A DNA stretch of 64,000 bases, taken from the NCBI GenBank assembly GCA_036004685.1, contig DASYRE010000031.1, forward strand, positions 124,001-188,000, read 5' to 3'. Positions 27,078 through 36,403 of this stretch are shown here, one piece after another. Position 1 is the first letter of the stretch, and each line of letters begins with the position of its first letter. Under the pieces are notes generated by a model. That model was not told the origin of the DNA and ran no database searches. It saw only the letters and a program-made list of their open reading frames with translations. Position numbers and translations under genes: made by a program. This stretch comes from Candidatus Polarisedimenticolia bacterium. Its GTDB lineage: Bacteria; Acidobacteriota; Polarisedimenticolia; Gp22-AA2; AA152.

Positions 27078-27836
27078 TTGCACGACACGCGCGAAACCGC
27101 TTTGGCCAAGGTCCCCGAGGTCACGCTGATCTTCTGGATCATCAAGATCGCGGCCACCACGCTCGGCGAGACCGGGGGCGACGCGGTATCCATGTCGATG
27201 AATCTTGGCTATCTCGTGGGCACCGCGATTTTCGCGACACTTTTCGTCGCCGCGGTCATCGCCCAGATATCCGCCAGGCGGTTTCACCCCCTCTTGTACT
27301 GGATCACGATCATCGCCTCGACGACGGTGGGAACGACTTTGGCCGACTTTGCCGATCGCTCGCTCGGAATCGGCTATGCCGGAGGAACGTCCGTTCTCCT
27401 GGCGCTGCTCATCCTGTCGTTGTGGGTCTGGTACCGAACTCTCGGCTCGATCTCGGTGAGCACGGTGAGCTCTCCTCGAGCCGAGATGTTCTACTGGCTC
27501 ACGATCATGTTCTCCCAGACCCTCGGCACGGCCCTCGGCGATTGGACCGCCGACACGGCCGGCTTGGGGTATGTCGGGGGCGCGATCGTGTTTGGAACTC
27601 TGCTGGCTCTCGTGATTGCGGCGTACCTGTGGACGAGAGTTTCCCGCACTCTCTTGTTTTGGCTGGCCTTCGTCCTGACTCGACCGCTCGGCGCCGTAGT
27701 CGGCGACTTCCTGGACAAGCCCGTCAGCTCCGGCGGATTGGCGCTGAGCCGCTATACAGCCTCCGCAGCCCTTCTCGCATTGATCACGATCTGCATCTTC
27801 GCGTTCCCGCAGCGAGCGGCACAGAAGGCACATTGA
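27078..27836 (+). CDS. COG4705-type integral membrane protein
   Basis: A 252-residue membrane protein with about eight hydrophobic segments in repeated units. Each unit has a short GxTxxDxxD-like loop (TLGETGGDAV, TTLADFADRSLGIGYAGG, TALGDWTADTAGLGYVGG, AVVGDFLDKPVSSGGL). The internal repetition suggests duplication of a two-helix unit. The start MHDTRETALAKVPEVTLIFWIIK fits the family and is preceded by GAGGAGGA; GTG 27039 and ATG 27060 are alternatives. The function of this family is unknown, though the acidic loops suggest ion or small-molecule transport. Confidence 0.82.
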   Translation: MHDTRETALAKVPEVTLIFWIIKIAATTLGETGGDAVSMSMNLGYLVGTAIFATLFVAAVIAQISARRFHPLLYWITIIASTTVGTTLADFADRSLGIGYAGGTSVLLALLILSLWVWYRTLGSISVSTVSSPRAEMFYWLTIMFSQTLGTALGDWTADTAGLGYVGGAIVFGTLLALVIAAYLWTRVSRTLLFWLAFVLTRPLGAVVGDFLDKPVSSGGLALSRYTASAALLALITICIFAFPQRAAQKAH

Positions 27837-27861
27837 TCGAGCTGGAGTCGCGTCGCGCGGG

Positions 27862-28581
27862 TCACGGCCCCGTGACGCTGACCAGTTGGGCGAGCTCGGA
27901 GTCGCCCGTCAGAGCCAGCTCGAAGACGATTCCGATCCCCGGGGCGTAGATCTTCTGATCGTAAGCGCCGGGCTCGATCCGAGTCGCCTCGAGCGTCACC
28001 AGCGTGTTGCGCAGCTTGCCGTACGGCACCGTGATCGTTCCTCCCACCTCGACCACCCAGGCGGTGTCCTCCGCCTCCCCGACAAGAAACTCCTGTCGAT
28101 AGGCATCCGGAATCTGAGGATTTGCCTCCATGATGATTCCCGGCTGAGCCCCCTTCACGCCAGCCACAAATGACCCAGAGGTGTCAGTCTTCCCGTTGGC
28201 CAAATAGGCGGTCGTGTCCTCGCCAAGGTACCAGACGGTGCCCTGCTTGTCCTGCGCATAGTAATCGAAGGTCTTTTCCAGCAGCGTCCCATCGTGCGTG
28301 GCCACGTCGCTGACCACCGTCGCGGTGATGCCCAGGATCACTTTCGTCTGGTTGGTCACCGTGACCGTGTCGATTTGGGTCTGGCCGTCCTTGATCCCCT
28401 GGTAGACCAGCGTCCTTCCGACAGGAAGCGGGAAGTAGGGGTTGTCGACGACCGCGACGAAGTTAGCGGGGTCGAGCACCGGATGGTAATCGACGGCGGC
28501 TCCGGCGTTTGAAACCCAAGCGACAAGCACGATCCCGGCGATGGCGGCCCCGGCTGACAGCCCGAGCGACTTTTTTGACAT
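27862..28581 (-). CDS. exported hypothetical protein
   Basis: A 239-residue protein with a clear signal peptide (residues 1-29, SAGAAIAGIVLVAWVSNAGA). A beta-rich domain follows, starting YHPVLDPANFVAVVDNPYFPLPVGRTLVYQG. Similar uncharacterised secreted proteins are common in soil bacteria. AAGGAGG stands eight bases before ATG 28581, so the longer frame upstream is not used. It converges on the membrane gene ending at 27836 with only 25 bases between. No catalytic motif is recognised. Confidence 0.78.
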   Translation of the reverse strand: MSKKSLGLSAGAAIAGIVLVAWVSNAGAAVDYHPVLDPANFVAVVDNPYFPLPVGRTLVYQGIKDGQTQIDTVTVTNQTKVILGITATVVSDVATHDGTLLEKTFDYYAQDKQGTVWYLGEDTTAYLANGKTDTSGSFVAGVKGAQPGIIMEANPQIPDAYRQEFLVGEAEDTAWVVEVGGTITVPYGKLRNTLVTLEATRIEPGAYDQKIYAPGIGIVFELALTGDSELAQLVSVTGP

Positions 28582-29065
28582 CGAAACCTCCTTGGTTTGA
28601 CCTGGTTGATTCTTCATGTCCTTGGCGCGCGGTAAGCTTCCCGCGCCTATGGATGCGCTACCCTTCCTCTTGTTAGAGGCGCTGTCCCTCTCCGATCCTT
28701 CGGCCAAAGCGCCTTTCCTCCCTCATTTCTCCATGCTACAGCCGAATCCGCCGAAGACAACCTCATGGGCTCGGGCAGGTCATGACTCCGCTGGATCAAA
28801 CTCGTCGAGGGTTCCTGCAGGCATCGGCTTCGAGAGAATGGTGGAGCGGGTGGACGGAATCGAGAACAAGCTCGGCATCTACGATCTGGCGCAATTCACC
28901 CCACCGGGAGGCGCGTGAGGCGTGGCGAAGCCGCCAGCGCAACGTGGCGTCGCTTACTGGCCGTCCCGGACACATCGATCTAAGATTCTGCCCTGAAGGA
29001 CTTTGACGGCCCGAGCCGGCGAAGGCCTAGTGATTCGCACAACCAACTATTCGTAGGCATTCGGC
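28582..29065. other. intergenic region with possible gene remnant
   Basis: This stretch has no convincing full gene. From ATG 28782 one frame begins MTPLDQTRRGFLQAS, which looks like a twin-arginine signal start but lacks the hydrophobic core. Another frame nearby ends RVDGIENKLGIYDLAQF before a stop at 28918. Together they may be the two ends of a deleted Tat-exported gene, but this is weak. The promoter of the exported protein at 28581 should lie here on the minus strand. Confidence 0.3.
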
Positions 29066-32000
29066 TTGTCCACCGAACGGGTGTCTCGTATCGCCGTGGC
29101 GGTGCTGGGCGTGTACGCGCTGCTCGGCGGCGCGATATCGTTCCTCGGCTGGGTCCTGGACTGGCCGGTCCTCGCCGATTGGGACCGGGACGGCATCGCC
29201 ATCCAGCCCAACACCGCGATCGCCGCCATTTTCGCCGGCGCCGCGCTCCTCCTCCTGTCGCGGGGCCTCCGGCGCCCGGCCGCGCTCCTGGGGGCGCTGA
29301 CGGCGCTCCTCGGCGCCAGCACGATTTTCCAGTACGTCTTCGGAATCGACCTCGGAATCGACACGCTGCTGATGTTCCACCGGTCCTGGGGCCAGTTGGG
29401 CGTCCTGGCGCCCGGGCGGATGGGCCCCTTGGGCGCGATCTCGTGGGCGATCATCGGCTCGACGATCCTGCTCGCCTCGCTGGCCCGGGACCGGGGGCGC
29501 CGGTGGGTGCCCTGGCTTGGGCTGCTGACCGCCGCCATCTCCAGTCTCTCTCTGATCGGCTACCTCTATGGAGTGAGCCTCCTCTACACCGTGCCGACCC
29601 TGACGATCATCGCCCTGCAGACCGCCACGTTCATCCTGGCCGCCTCGCTGGGACTGGTGGCCAGCGTCCCGGAATCCGGGCTGATGCACCTGCTTTGCCA
29701 GGACGGCCCTGCCGGAATCTTGATGCGGCGGGCCCTGCCCGTGGTCATCGGGACGCCGGTCTTGATCGGTTTCGTCAGGGTCCTGGGGGAGCGGGACAAG
29801 CTGTACGACTCGGCGTTCGGAAACGCGATTCGGACGCTCTGCGAGATGGTGCTGTTCCTGATTCTCCTGCTGTGGACGAGCGGCGCGATCAGCCGCCACT
29901 TCCGGCACCGCCAGCAGGCCGAGGCGACGCTGCGCGACAACGAACGGCGCCTCAGCGCCGATCTGAGCGCCATGACGCGCATGCAGCGCGTGAGCTCGCG
30001 GCTGCTCCAATCGACCGATATCTCCTCGCTCCTGCAGGAGATTCTCGACGCGGCCATCGACATCACCGGCGCCGAGAAAGGCAACGTCCAGCTCGACGAG
30101 GCGGGAACGTTGAGGATGGCGGCGCAGCGCGGCTTCTCGGCGCCGTTCCTCCAGTACTTCGACGGGATCCGGGAAGGGCTCGCCTGCGGCACGGCGGCCC
30201 AGCGCCGCGAGCGCGTGATCGTGGAGGACATCGAAAAAAGCCAGCTCTTCGCGGGGACGCAGGCGCTCGGCATGTTGCTCGGCTCGAACGTGCGGGCCGT
30301 CCAATCGACCCCGCTGATCAGCCGATCCGGACAGGTCATGGGGGTATTCTCGACGCATTACGGCGAAGCCGAGCGCCGGCCGGACGAGCGGCAGTTGCGC
30401 ATGCTGGATCTGCTGGCGCGCCAGGCCGCCGATCTGATCGAGCGCCGGCGGAACGAGACGGAGATTCAGCGCAGCGAGGAGCGCTACCGCTCGCTCGTCT
30501 CGGTCATCACCGACGTGCCCTGGACCGCCGACCCCGACGGGTCGCTCGTCACGCCCCAGGCGGCCTGGGAGAAATACACGGGGCAGACCTGGGAGCAGTA
30601 TCGCGGCTTCGGCTGGACGAACGTCCTGCACCCCGAGGATCGCGAGGGCCTCGTGAAGGCCTGGCGCCAGGCGTGCGAAACACGCAGCCTCTACGCGTCG
30701 CACGGCCGCATGTGGCACGCTCCCTCGCGGCGATACTGCCACTTCGTCGTCCGCGCCACCCCCCTCCTGAATGCCGACGGCTCGGTGCGCGAGTGGGTGG
30801 GCTCCTACACGGACGTCGAGGAGCGCCAGAGGGCGGAGAAGGCGCTCCAGCTGAGCCAGGAGCAGCTCAGCGCCGAGCTGGCCGCGATGACGCGGCTGCA
30901 GGACCTCAGCACCAGGCTCGTCCAGGGCCAGAACCTGCTCGCGCTCCTGCGCGAAATCCTCGCGGCGGCGGCGAGCTTCACCCTGACCGACAAGGGAAAC
31001 ATCCAGTTCTACGATCCGGCCACCGGACGCCTGCGCATCGTCGTGCACCAGGGCCTCGGCCCGCGGCTGCTCGAGCATTTCGCGGAGAACGGATGCGCCG
31101 CCACCTGCGGCGCCGCCGTCCGCCAGGCCGACCGGGTCGTCGTCGGGGACGTGGCGGCGGAGCCGAGCCTGCAGGGGACGGTGGACCTGGAGATCATTCT
31201 CGAAGACGGCATCCGCGGAATTCAGTCGACCCCGCTGGTCAGCCGGGACGGCCGCCTGCTGGGGATGCTCAACAACCACTACCGCGTCCCGGGTCGGCCC
31301 AGCGAGCGCGAGATGCGCTACCTCGATCTGCTGGCGCGGATGGCCGCGGACGTGGTGGAGCGCGCGCAGGCCGAGGAGGCGCTGCGACAAGCCGATCGGC
31401 GCAAGGACGAATTCCTGGCCACGCTCGCCCACGAGCTGCGCAATCCGCTCGCGCCGCTGCAGAACGCCGTCGACATCCTCAAGACGAAGGGCCGGATCGA
31501 TCGGGATCTGGCATGGGCCAGCGACGTCGCCGGACGGCAGGTGCGGGTGATGGCCCGGCTGCTCGAGGATCTGCTGGACGTCAGCCGGATCACGCGCGAC
31601 CGGCTCGAGCTTCACAAACAGCGGGTCGAGCTGTCCTCGATCCTCCGCGGCGCCCTGGAGATGTGCGGGCCGCTGTTCGAAGGGCTGCATCACGAGCTGA
31701 GGCTCGATCTGCCGGAGCAGCCGATCTGGCTCGAGGCCGATCCGGTGCGCCTCGGGCAGGTGTTCGGGAACCTGTTCAACAACGCGTGCAAATACACCGT
31801 GCCGAAAGGGCGCGTGTCGGTGAAGGCCGAGGAGCGCGGCGGTGAAGCGGTCATCCGGATCAAGGACACCGGCATCGGCATCCCGCCCGACAAGCTTACG
31901 AGCATCTTCGACATCTTCTCGCAGCTGGATCGCTCGCTGGAACGCGCGTACGGCGGCCTGGGGATTGGGCTGCACCTGGTCAAGAGGCTGGTGGAGATGC

Positions 32001-32572
32001 ACGGCGGGACGGTCGAAGCGCGCAGCGACGGGGAGGACGCCGGCAGCGAGTTCATCGTCCGGCTGCCGCTTCCGGTCGAGGGGACCGTGGCGGCCGGCCC
32101 GAGCGCCTCGGCGGAGCCCGTCGAGCGGACCCTCGCCGCCGACTCGAGCGGATCGACGGAACGGATTGACGTTCCCGAAACCCCATCGTGGCGCATCCTC
32201 GTCGTCGACGACAACCAGGACGCCGCGGAATCGCTCGCGATGCTCCTGGCACACGGCGGGCATGACACCGAAACCGCTCACGACGGCCGCGAGGCGGTCG
32301 AGAAAGCCGCGACCTACGACCCCGACATCATCCTGCTCGACATCGGCCTGCCGGGGATGAACGGTTACGACGCCTGCCGGGAGATTCGCCGGCGCGGCTC
32401 CGGTCACGAGGCGCCTTTGATGGTCGCGGTCACGGGCTGGGGCCAGGAGGCGGATCGGGAGAAGGCCAAGGAAGCGGGCTTCGACGCACACTTGGTGAAG
32501 CCGGTGCTCCACGACAACCTGATGAGCCTCCTCGCCTCGCTGTCGGGCCCGCAGCGCGCCAAGGAGGCCTGA
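29066..32572 (+). CDS. membrane hybrid sensor histidine kinase / response regulator
   Basis: A 1168-residue signalling protein. Residues 1-285 hold several membrane helices. GAF domain 1 (about 310-470), a PAS domain (about 475-590) and GAF domain 2 (about 610-760) follow. The kinase core then has the H-box LAHELRNPLAP (His789), N-box NLFNNACKYT, DTGIGIPPDKL and GGLGIGLHLVKRLVEMHGG. A receiver ends the protein (ILVVDDNQD, phospho-acceptor Asp1092 in LLDIGLPG, HLVKP). Both GAF domains are of similar sequence and probably duplicated. The TTG start at 29066 lacks a good ribosome binding site, so the true start is uncertain. No output DNA-binding domain is present, so phosphate must pass to another protein. 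Confidence 0.92.
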   Translation: MSTERVSRIAVAVLGVYALLGGAISFLGWVLDWPVLADWDRDGIAIQPNTAIAAIFAGAALLLLSRGLRRPAALLGALTALLGASTIFQYVFGIDLGIDTLLMFHRSWGQLGVLAPGRMGPLGAISWAIIGSTILLASLARDRGRRWVPWLGLLTAAISSLSLIGYLYGVSLLYTVPTLTIIALQTATFILAASLGLVASVPESGLMHLLCQDGPAGILMRRALPVVIGTPVLIGFVRVLGERDKLYDSAFGNAIRTLCEMVLFLILLLWTSGAISRHFRHRQQAEATLRDNERRLSADLSAMTRMQRVSSRLLQSTDISSLLQEILDAAIDITGAEKGNVQLDEAGTLRMAAQRGFSAPFLQYFDGIREGLACGTAAQRRERVIVEDIEKSQLFAGTQALGMLLGSNVRAVQSTPLISRSGQVMGVFSTHYGEAERRPDERQLRMLDLLARQAADLIERRRNETEIQRSEERYRSLVSVITDVPWTADPDGSLVTPQAAWEKYTGQTWEQYRGFGWTNVLHPEDREGLVKAWRQACETRSLYASHGRMWHAPSRRYCHFVVRATPLLNADGSVREWVGSYTDVEERQRAEKALQLSQEQLSAELAAMTRLQDLSTRLVQGQNLLALLREILAAAASFTLTDKGNIQFYDPATGRLRIVVHQGLGPRLLEHFAENGCAATCGAAVRQADRVVVGDVAAEPSLQGTVDLEIILEDGIRGIQSTPLVSRDGRLLGMLNNHYRVPGRPSEREMRYLDLLARMAADVVERAQAEEALRQADRRKDEFLATLAHELRNPLAPLQNAVDILKTKGRIDRDLAWASDVAGRQVRVMARLLEDLLDVSRITRDRLELHKQRVELSSILRGALEMCGPLFEGLHHELRLDLPEQPIWLEADPVRLGQVFGNLFNNACKYTVPKGRVSVKAEERGGEAVIRIKDTGIGIPPDKLTSIFDIFSQLDRSLERAYGGLGIGLHLVKRLVEMHGGTVEARSDGEDAGSEFIVRLPLPVEGTVAAGPSASAEPVERTLAADSSGSTERIDVPETPSWRILVVDDNQDAAESLAMLLAHGGHDTETAHDGREAVEKAATYDPDIILLDIGLPGMNGYDACREIRRRGSGHEAPLMVAVTGWGQEADREKAKEAGFDAHLVKPVLHDNLMSLLASLSGPQRAKEA

Positions 32573-32610
32573 GACTCTTCGGCGGTTCAATCCTTCCTGC
32601 CGGCGGCGCT

Positions 32611-33250
32611 TCAGAAGACCCTGGCGAGCCCGGCTGCTCCCCGCGAGTAGATCGGCTCAGCGGGCCGAATCGGATCGGAAGAAGGCCGCCAGGCGTCGGT
32701 TTTCTTCCAGCCGCAGCATTCCCAGGAGTTGGTGGCGACGGCCGCCACGAGATCCTCTTCCAGGAAATCGACGACGCAGGCGTTGGATCCCTTGACCGAT
32801 CCGCATTCATAGGCGACGAGCCTGCCTTGCGGATCGCGGCGCAGGCGCCACAGCATCCCCTGCATCCAGCTCATCTTCTTCGGTGCGGAACGCTCCCGGA
32901 ATTCCTGCAGCCGGCGCAGCTGTGCGGAGAGCATCGGTTGTCTCGTCTCGGGGCGCATCAGGACGCCATGATTCAGGGCGGCCCCCAGCCGGACGAGATC
33001 TTCGGCCGACGCACGATCAGCACGCTGCCGGAGAAAACGACTTCGCCGCGCCGGGCGACGGCGCCGGAAACGGCGGGCGTCCGGGTGGAGCTCCGCAGCT
33101 GGTACAGGAACTGCCGGGCGTTTCGTTCAGCCGGGAGGCTTCGACGGATGCGACGAAACGCATAGCTTCGGCCGGATCGGCCGCGCCCGCGGGCGCGGGC
33201 CGGAGTATCATGATCGTGGCTACGGCAAGAGCGCGGACGGCGTTTCTCAT
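32611..33250 (-). pseudogene. LACTB-like serine hydrolase (beta-lactamase superfamily), decayed
   Basis: Read on the minus strand. ATG 33250 opens a signal peptide and the start of a secreted protein (MRNAVRALAVATIMILRP). The match then moves to another frame with RTPAVSGAVARRGEVVFSG, the N-terminal strand of class C-like hydrolases. It moves again into ASAEDLVRLGAALNHGVLMRPETRQPMLSAQL, a segment from the C-terminal half, ending at 32611. At least two frame changes are needed. The middle third is missing, including the catalytic SxxK and YxN motifs, so the product would be inactive. Confidence 0.7.
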
Positions 33251-33297
33251 GGATTCCAATCTTCCTGAAACCCGATGGACCGGAGCATTGTAATCAA

Positions 33298-33864
33298 ATG
33301 AAGATACCGACAATAACCGAGGCTCCCGCGTTCCGTCGCCGAGCGCTTCATGGAAGCGGCGCTCATGGAGCCGAGCGGAGAGGCCGCAGGCGGAGGAGCC
33401 TGGCCTTCCTGGCCCTGGCGTTGCTCGCCGCCCTGCCGAGCGCCCAGAAGCTCCACCCGGCCTTCCGGCTCGGGGCGCGCTTGAGCGACCTTCAACCGCT
33501 GCTCGCCAAGGATTGCGAGAGCCTCGAACAGCATCATTACACCGGCGGCATGGCGGCTCCGTTCCGCGATCAGGTGCAGGTCGATTGTCATGGCCTGAAC
33601 GTCCTGGGTGCGCGCCGGAAAGTCGAATTCCTGTTCAACGACGGGCCGTTGGGGCACTTGTGGGTTCTGATCGAGGCGGACGAGCGCCCCAAGATCCGGG
33701 AGAAGCTGGAGCGCGTTTTCGGGCCCGTCGTGCACGACACGGAGGATTACAAGGTCTTCGCCGAAGGCCGGGTCGCCCTGCGCAGCGATCCGGCCGAGAT
33801 CCTCATCGGCAACGAGGCGATGATTGAAAGGCTGACCGGCTATCGAAAGGCCACGAGGCGGTGA
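33298..33864 (+). CDS. exported hypothetical protein
   Basis: A 188-residue product with an arginine-rich N-terminus, a hydrophobic segment (SLAFLALALLAALPSA, about 34-49) and a soluble domain beginning HPAFRLGARLSDLQPLLAKDCESLEQHHY. The first Met may not be the true start, since no ribosome binding site precedes it. No family was recognised. It diverges from the serine-hydrolase pseudogene. Confidence 0.6.
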   Translation: MKIPTITEAPAFRRRALHGSGAHGAERRGRRRRSLAFLALALLAALPSAQKLHPAFRLGARLSDLQPLLAKDCESLEQHHYTGGMAAPFRDQVQVDCHGLNVLGARRKVEFLFNDGPLGHLWVLIEADERPKIREKLERVFGPVVHDTEDYKVFAEGRVALRSDPAEILIGNEAMIERLTGYRKATRR

Positions 33865-34333
33865 AGCCGCGTCTTTTCGATGCCTGCTCGCCGCCGCGTG
33901 ACGTAGAATTCTCGAGTCAAGCTTCCGCATCCGGACACGATTCGCGCACGCCATCCGGCTGGCTCGGCCGGCAGCGGCGCGGATGCCTCGAAGGAGACGG
34001 AGTCCGTACCGAAGGGGCTCACCCTGCGCTTGTTGGGCGCCATGGCCATCTTGATCGCGTATCCCTGTCTGGCCGCCGTAATCGGCGTGGTGTTGATGGG
34101 GCTCGGGTGGTGGAAGGGGGCTGCTGGCCGTCTCGCTGGCGGCGGTCGTGAGCCCGGCGCGGGAAGGGACGCGCGCCGGCTTGATTCAAGGCAGGTTTGG
34201 ACCCCGCGGCCATGAACCGGCCGCGGGTCAACCCGCCAAGATAACGGGATTTCGGAGACGCGGCACGCGTCGAGCATCGTCCGTCATCGAGCCTCGGCGC
34301 GCCGCGCCGGGAGCGCGGACGCTGGGAGCTCTC
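33865..34333 (+). other. intergenic region with a possible small membrane peptide
   Basis: A frame reaching its stop at 34215 reads ESVPKGLTLRLLGAMAILIAYPCLAAVIGVVLMG around 34000-34110, a plausible single membrane helix. The only in-frame start codon is TTG 34030, inside the helix, and the downstream part is low-complexity. It may be a remnant of a small membrane protein. Nothing else was seen. Confidence 0.25.
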
Positions 34334-34945
34334 ATGAAAGCTGCGATGAACGGTCTTGCGCCGCTGTTGGCCGTCGCGCTCACTTTGACGGCCGCCGCCC
34401 AACCGGTGGACACGAAGCAGAGCGCGCCGCCGCCCGCCGCGGCGAAGAGCGCAGGAGATCCGGATCCGCCGGCCGAGATGAAATCGCTCACCAATGCCTT
34501 CTCGGGCGAGTGGGCCATTACCGAGACCCACCCGGCGGTCGAGGGCGGCTCGCAAGGTGCCGCCACCGGGAAAGAGGTGTGGCACGCTCTCGCCGGCGGC
34601 GTTCCGCTCATCGAGGAATACGAATTGAATGCCGCCGGCGGCACGCTCCGCGACACCGCGGCGATCTGGTGGGATGGCAAGGCGCAGGCGCTCAAGGGTC
34701 TTTTCTGCGGGACGTTCAACGACAACGGCTGCTCGAGCATTTCGGTGAAATGGCGCGACGGCGTCGCGGTCATGGAGGGCGACGTCGAGGAAAAGGGGAA
34801 TGCCTACCATTGGTTCGAGCAGTTCTCCTTCTCCTCTCCCGACGTCTTCACTCAAACGCTGTACATCGGCGAGAAGGGCAAGCCCCCCGAGCTGGTCGCC
34901 ACGATCGAGGCGCGAAGAATCAAGCGCAGCAAGAGCGGCGGATAG
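34334..34945 (+). CDS. exported protein, DUF1579-like
   Basis: A 203-residue protein with a signal peptide (residues 1-22). The domain starts FSGEWAITETHPAVEGG and continues ATGKEVWHALAGGVPLIEEYE, IWWDGKAQALKGLFCGTF and a C-terminal lysine-rich tail. The pattern resembles DUF1579 proteins, small calycin-like barrels of unknown ligand. GGGAG lies six bases before ATG 34334. The resemblance is by eye only. Confidence 0.7.
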   Translation: MKAAMNGLAPLLAVALTLTAAAQPVDTKQSAPPPAAAKSAGDPDPPAEMKSLTNAFSGEWAITETHPAVEGGSQGAATGKEVWHALAGGVPLIEEYELNAAGGTLRDTAAIWWDGKAQALKGLFCGTFNDNGCSSISVKWRDGVAVMEGDVEEKGNAYHWFEQFSFSSPDVFTQTLYIGEKGKPPELVATIEARRIKRSKSGG

Positions 34946-35032
34946 GGGGGCGCCGGACTCGATCCGGATCCGGATCTCACGGGTCGCGGCTGCCGGGCCC
35001 TCGAGAGGATGCGAGAAACGCTGGAGAAGCGC

Positions 35033-35623
35033 ATGAAGGTCGCGTTCGGGCTGAAGGCCCATTCGGGCTGGGCCGCTCTCGTCGTCCTCGGAAGGCGCGA
35101 CGGCGCGATCGAGGTGAGCGACCGGCGCCGCATCGATCTCGTCGAGGAGGAGTGGGCAAAGCAGCCGTATCACGCCGCCGAGGGCTTGAAGCCCGGCGCC
35201 GCGCGCGAGATGGTCGGGCGCGGCATCACGGCGGCGAACCGGATGGCGCTGCGCGAGCTGCGCGCGGCGGTGCGGCGCGAGCGAGAGCGCGACAACCGGG
35301 TGGAGGCGTGCGGCGTTCTGGTCGGAAACCCTATGCCCGCCTGGAGTGTCGAGGAGATCCTCGCCGTGCACTTTCGCATGCACAAGGCGGAAGGAGTCCT
35401 CTTCCGGGACGCGCTGGTGAAAGCGGCGCAGTCCTGTGGCCTGCCGCTCGTGGCGATCGACGAGAAATCGCTGAAGAAGCAGGCCGAGGCGGCTCTCGGA
35501 CCGGCGGGCAAGGCTCTGATCGGGAGGATCGAGTCACTCGGCCGATCGGTCGGCCCGCCGTGGGGGAAGGACCAGAAGGACGCGGCGCTTTCGGCGCTCA
35601 TCGCTTTGCAAGGTCGCTCATGA
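35033..35623 (+). CDS. hypothetical cytoplasmic protein
   Basis: A 196-residue protein starting MKVAFGLKAHSGWAALVVLG. A mixed alpha/beta core (GVLVGNPMPAWSVEEILAVHFRMHKAEG) contains several conserved-looking acidic and aromatic residues, and SLGRSVGPPWGKDQKDAAL lies near the end. It may have an RNase H-like or actin-like arrangement, but no motif is decisive. GGAG precedes ATG 35033; ATG 35009 is an alternative. The stop overlaps the start of the next gene (ATGA). Confidence 0.7.
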   Translation: MKVAFGLKAHSGWAALVVLGRRDGAIEVSDRRRIDLVEEEWAKQPYHAAEGLKPGAAREMVGRGITAANRMALRELRAAVRRERERDNRVEACGVLVGNPMPAWSVEEILAVHFRMHKAEGVLFRDALVKAAQSCGLPLVAIDEKSLKKQAEAALGPAGKALIGRIESLGRSVGPPWGKDQKDAALSALIALQGRS

Positions 35624-36384
35624 CGGTCGCCATGGAGATCGGAAGACGGGCCTGCACGAGGCAGGCGGCAAGGAGATGCCGATGGACGGCGGCGATTACC
35701 CTGGCATTCCTGCAGGCCGGCGGCCTCGCGGCGCGCGCGACCGAGCGGGAGAAACCGCGCTATTGCGACGGCGAACGGACAACGGAGCTGCGGAAGGCCG
35801 CGGCGTCACCCACGGCGGTCTTCCTGCAGCTCGAGAGCCGCTCGCCGGATCGGAACGCGGCCGGGCGGAGGGTGATGCGCATTCCGCTGGATGATTTCCG
35901 AGGGCCGCCGGGCCGGCCCGCCAACCGGGAAGTCACCTCCCTGGAATCCGAATCGGCCGTCGCCTCTTCCGACACCAGGGTCCGAGAGGTCTCCGGCTGG
36001 CTCCTGCCGCCCGGGAGCCCCATTCCTCCGGATGCCGATCCGCTGCCGGTCGTCAAGATGGATGATTCGGCTCGACTTTCCCAAAGGGCCGCCGCCTCGA
36101 AGAGCATCCGGATTCTTTCCCTGGGCCGGGTCCTCGAGCATGGCGGCGACGCGGATTCCGGGACGATCTCCCCTAAATCGCTGGTCCTGGCCGATCCCGT
36201 GATCGCCATCACGCGGCGACGCGGGGACGGCTCGACGGCGGTTCTCATCCTCGCGGACGTCCACCAGGGATGCGAGCACGAGAGGGGATGGTACGCGCTG
36301 ACGCCGCTGGCGGTCTCCGGAGAGGCCGCGCTTGCCGCTCCGCTGGCCGGTCATCTCCTCTTGTCCGGGTTATGGCTGGAATGA
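35620..36384 (+). CDS. hypothetical exported protein
   Basis: A 254-residue product with an N-terminal hydrophobic segment after a basic start (RWTAAITLAFLQAGGLAARA). It then has a region rich in Pro, Ser and Asp (PPGSPIPPDADPLPVVKMDDS) and C-terminal strands (DPVIAITRRRGDGSTAVLILADVHQGCEHERGW). No domain family was recognised. It starts within the stop of the previous gene, so the two are likely co-expressed. Confidence 0.6.
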   Translation: MTVAMEIGRRACTRQAARRCRWTAAITLAFLQAGGLAARATEREKPRYCDGERTTELRKAAASPTAVFLQLESRSPDRNAAGRRVMRIPLDDFRGPPGRPANREVTSLESESAVASSDTRVREVSGWLLPPGSPIPPDADPLPVVKMDDSARLSQRAAASKSIRILSLGRVLEHGGDADSGTISPKSLVLADPVIAITRRRGDGSTAVLILADVHQGCEHERGWYALTPLAVSGEAALAAPLAGHLLLSGLWLE

Positions 36385-36403
36385 ACGACGCCTCGGAGTC
36401 GCG

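Noticed and set aside
29027-32590. 1187-codon open frame on the minus strand
   Set aside because: Shadow of the hybrid histidine kinase with the same low-complexity composition.
34030-34215. Short frame with one membrane helix
   Set aside because: The only start codon lies inside the helix and there is no ribosome binding site, so it is listed only as a possible remnant.
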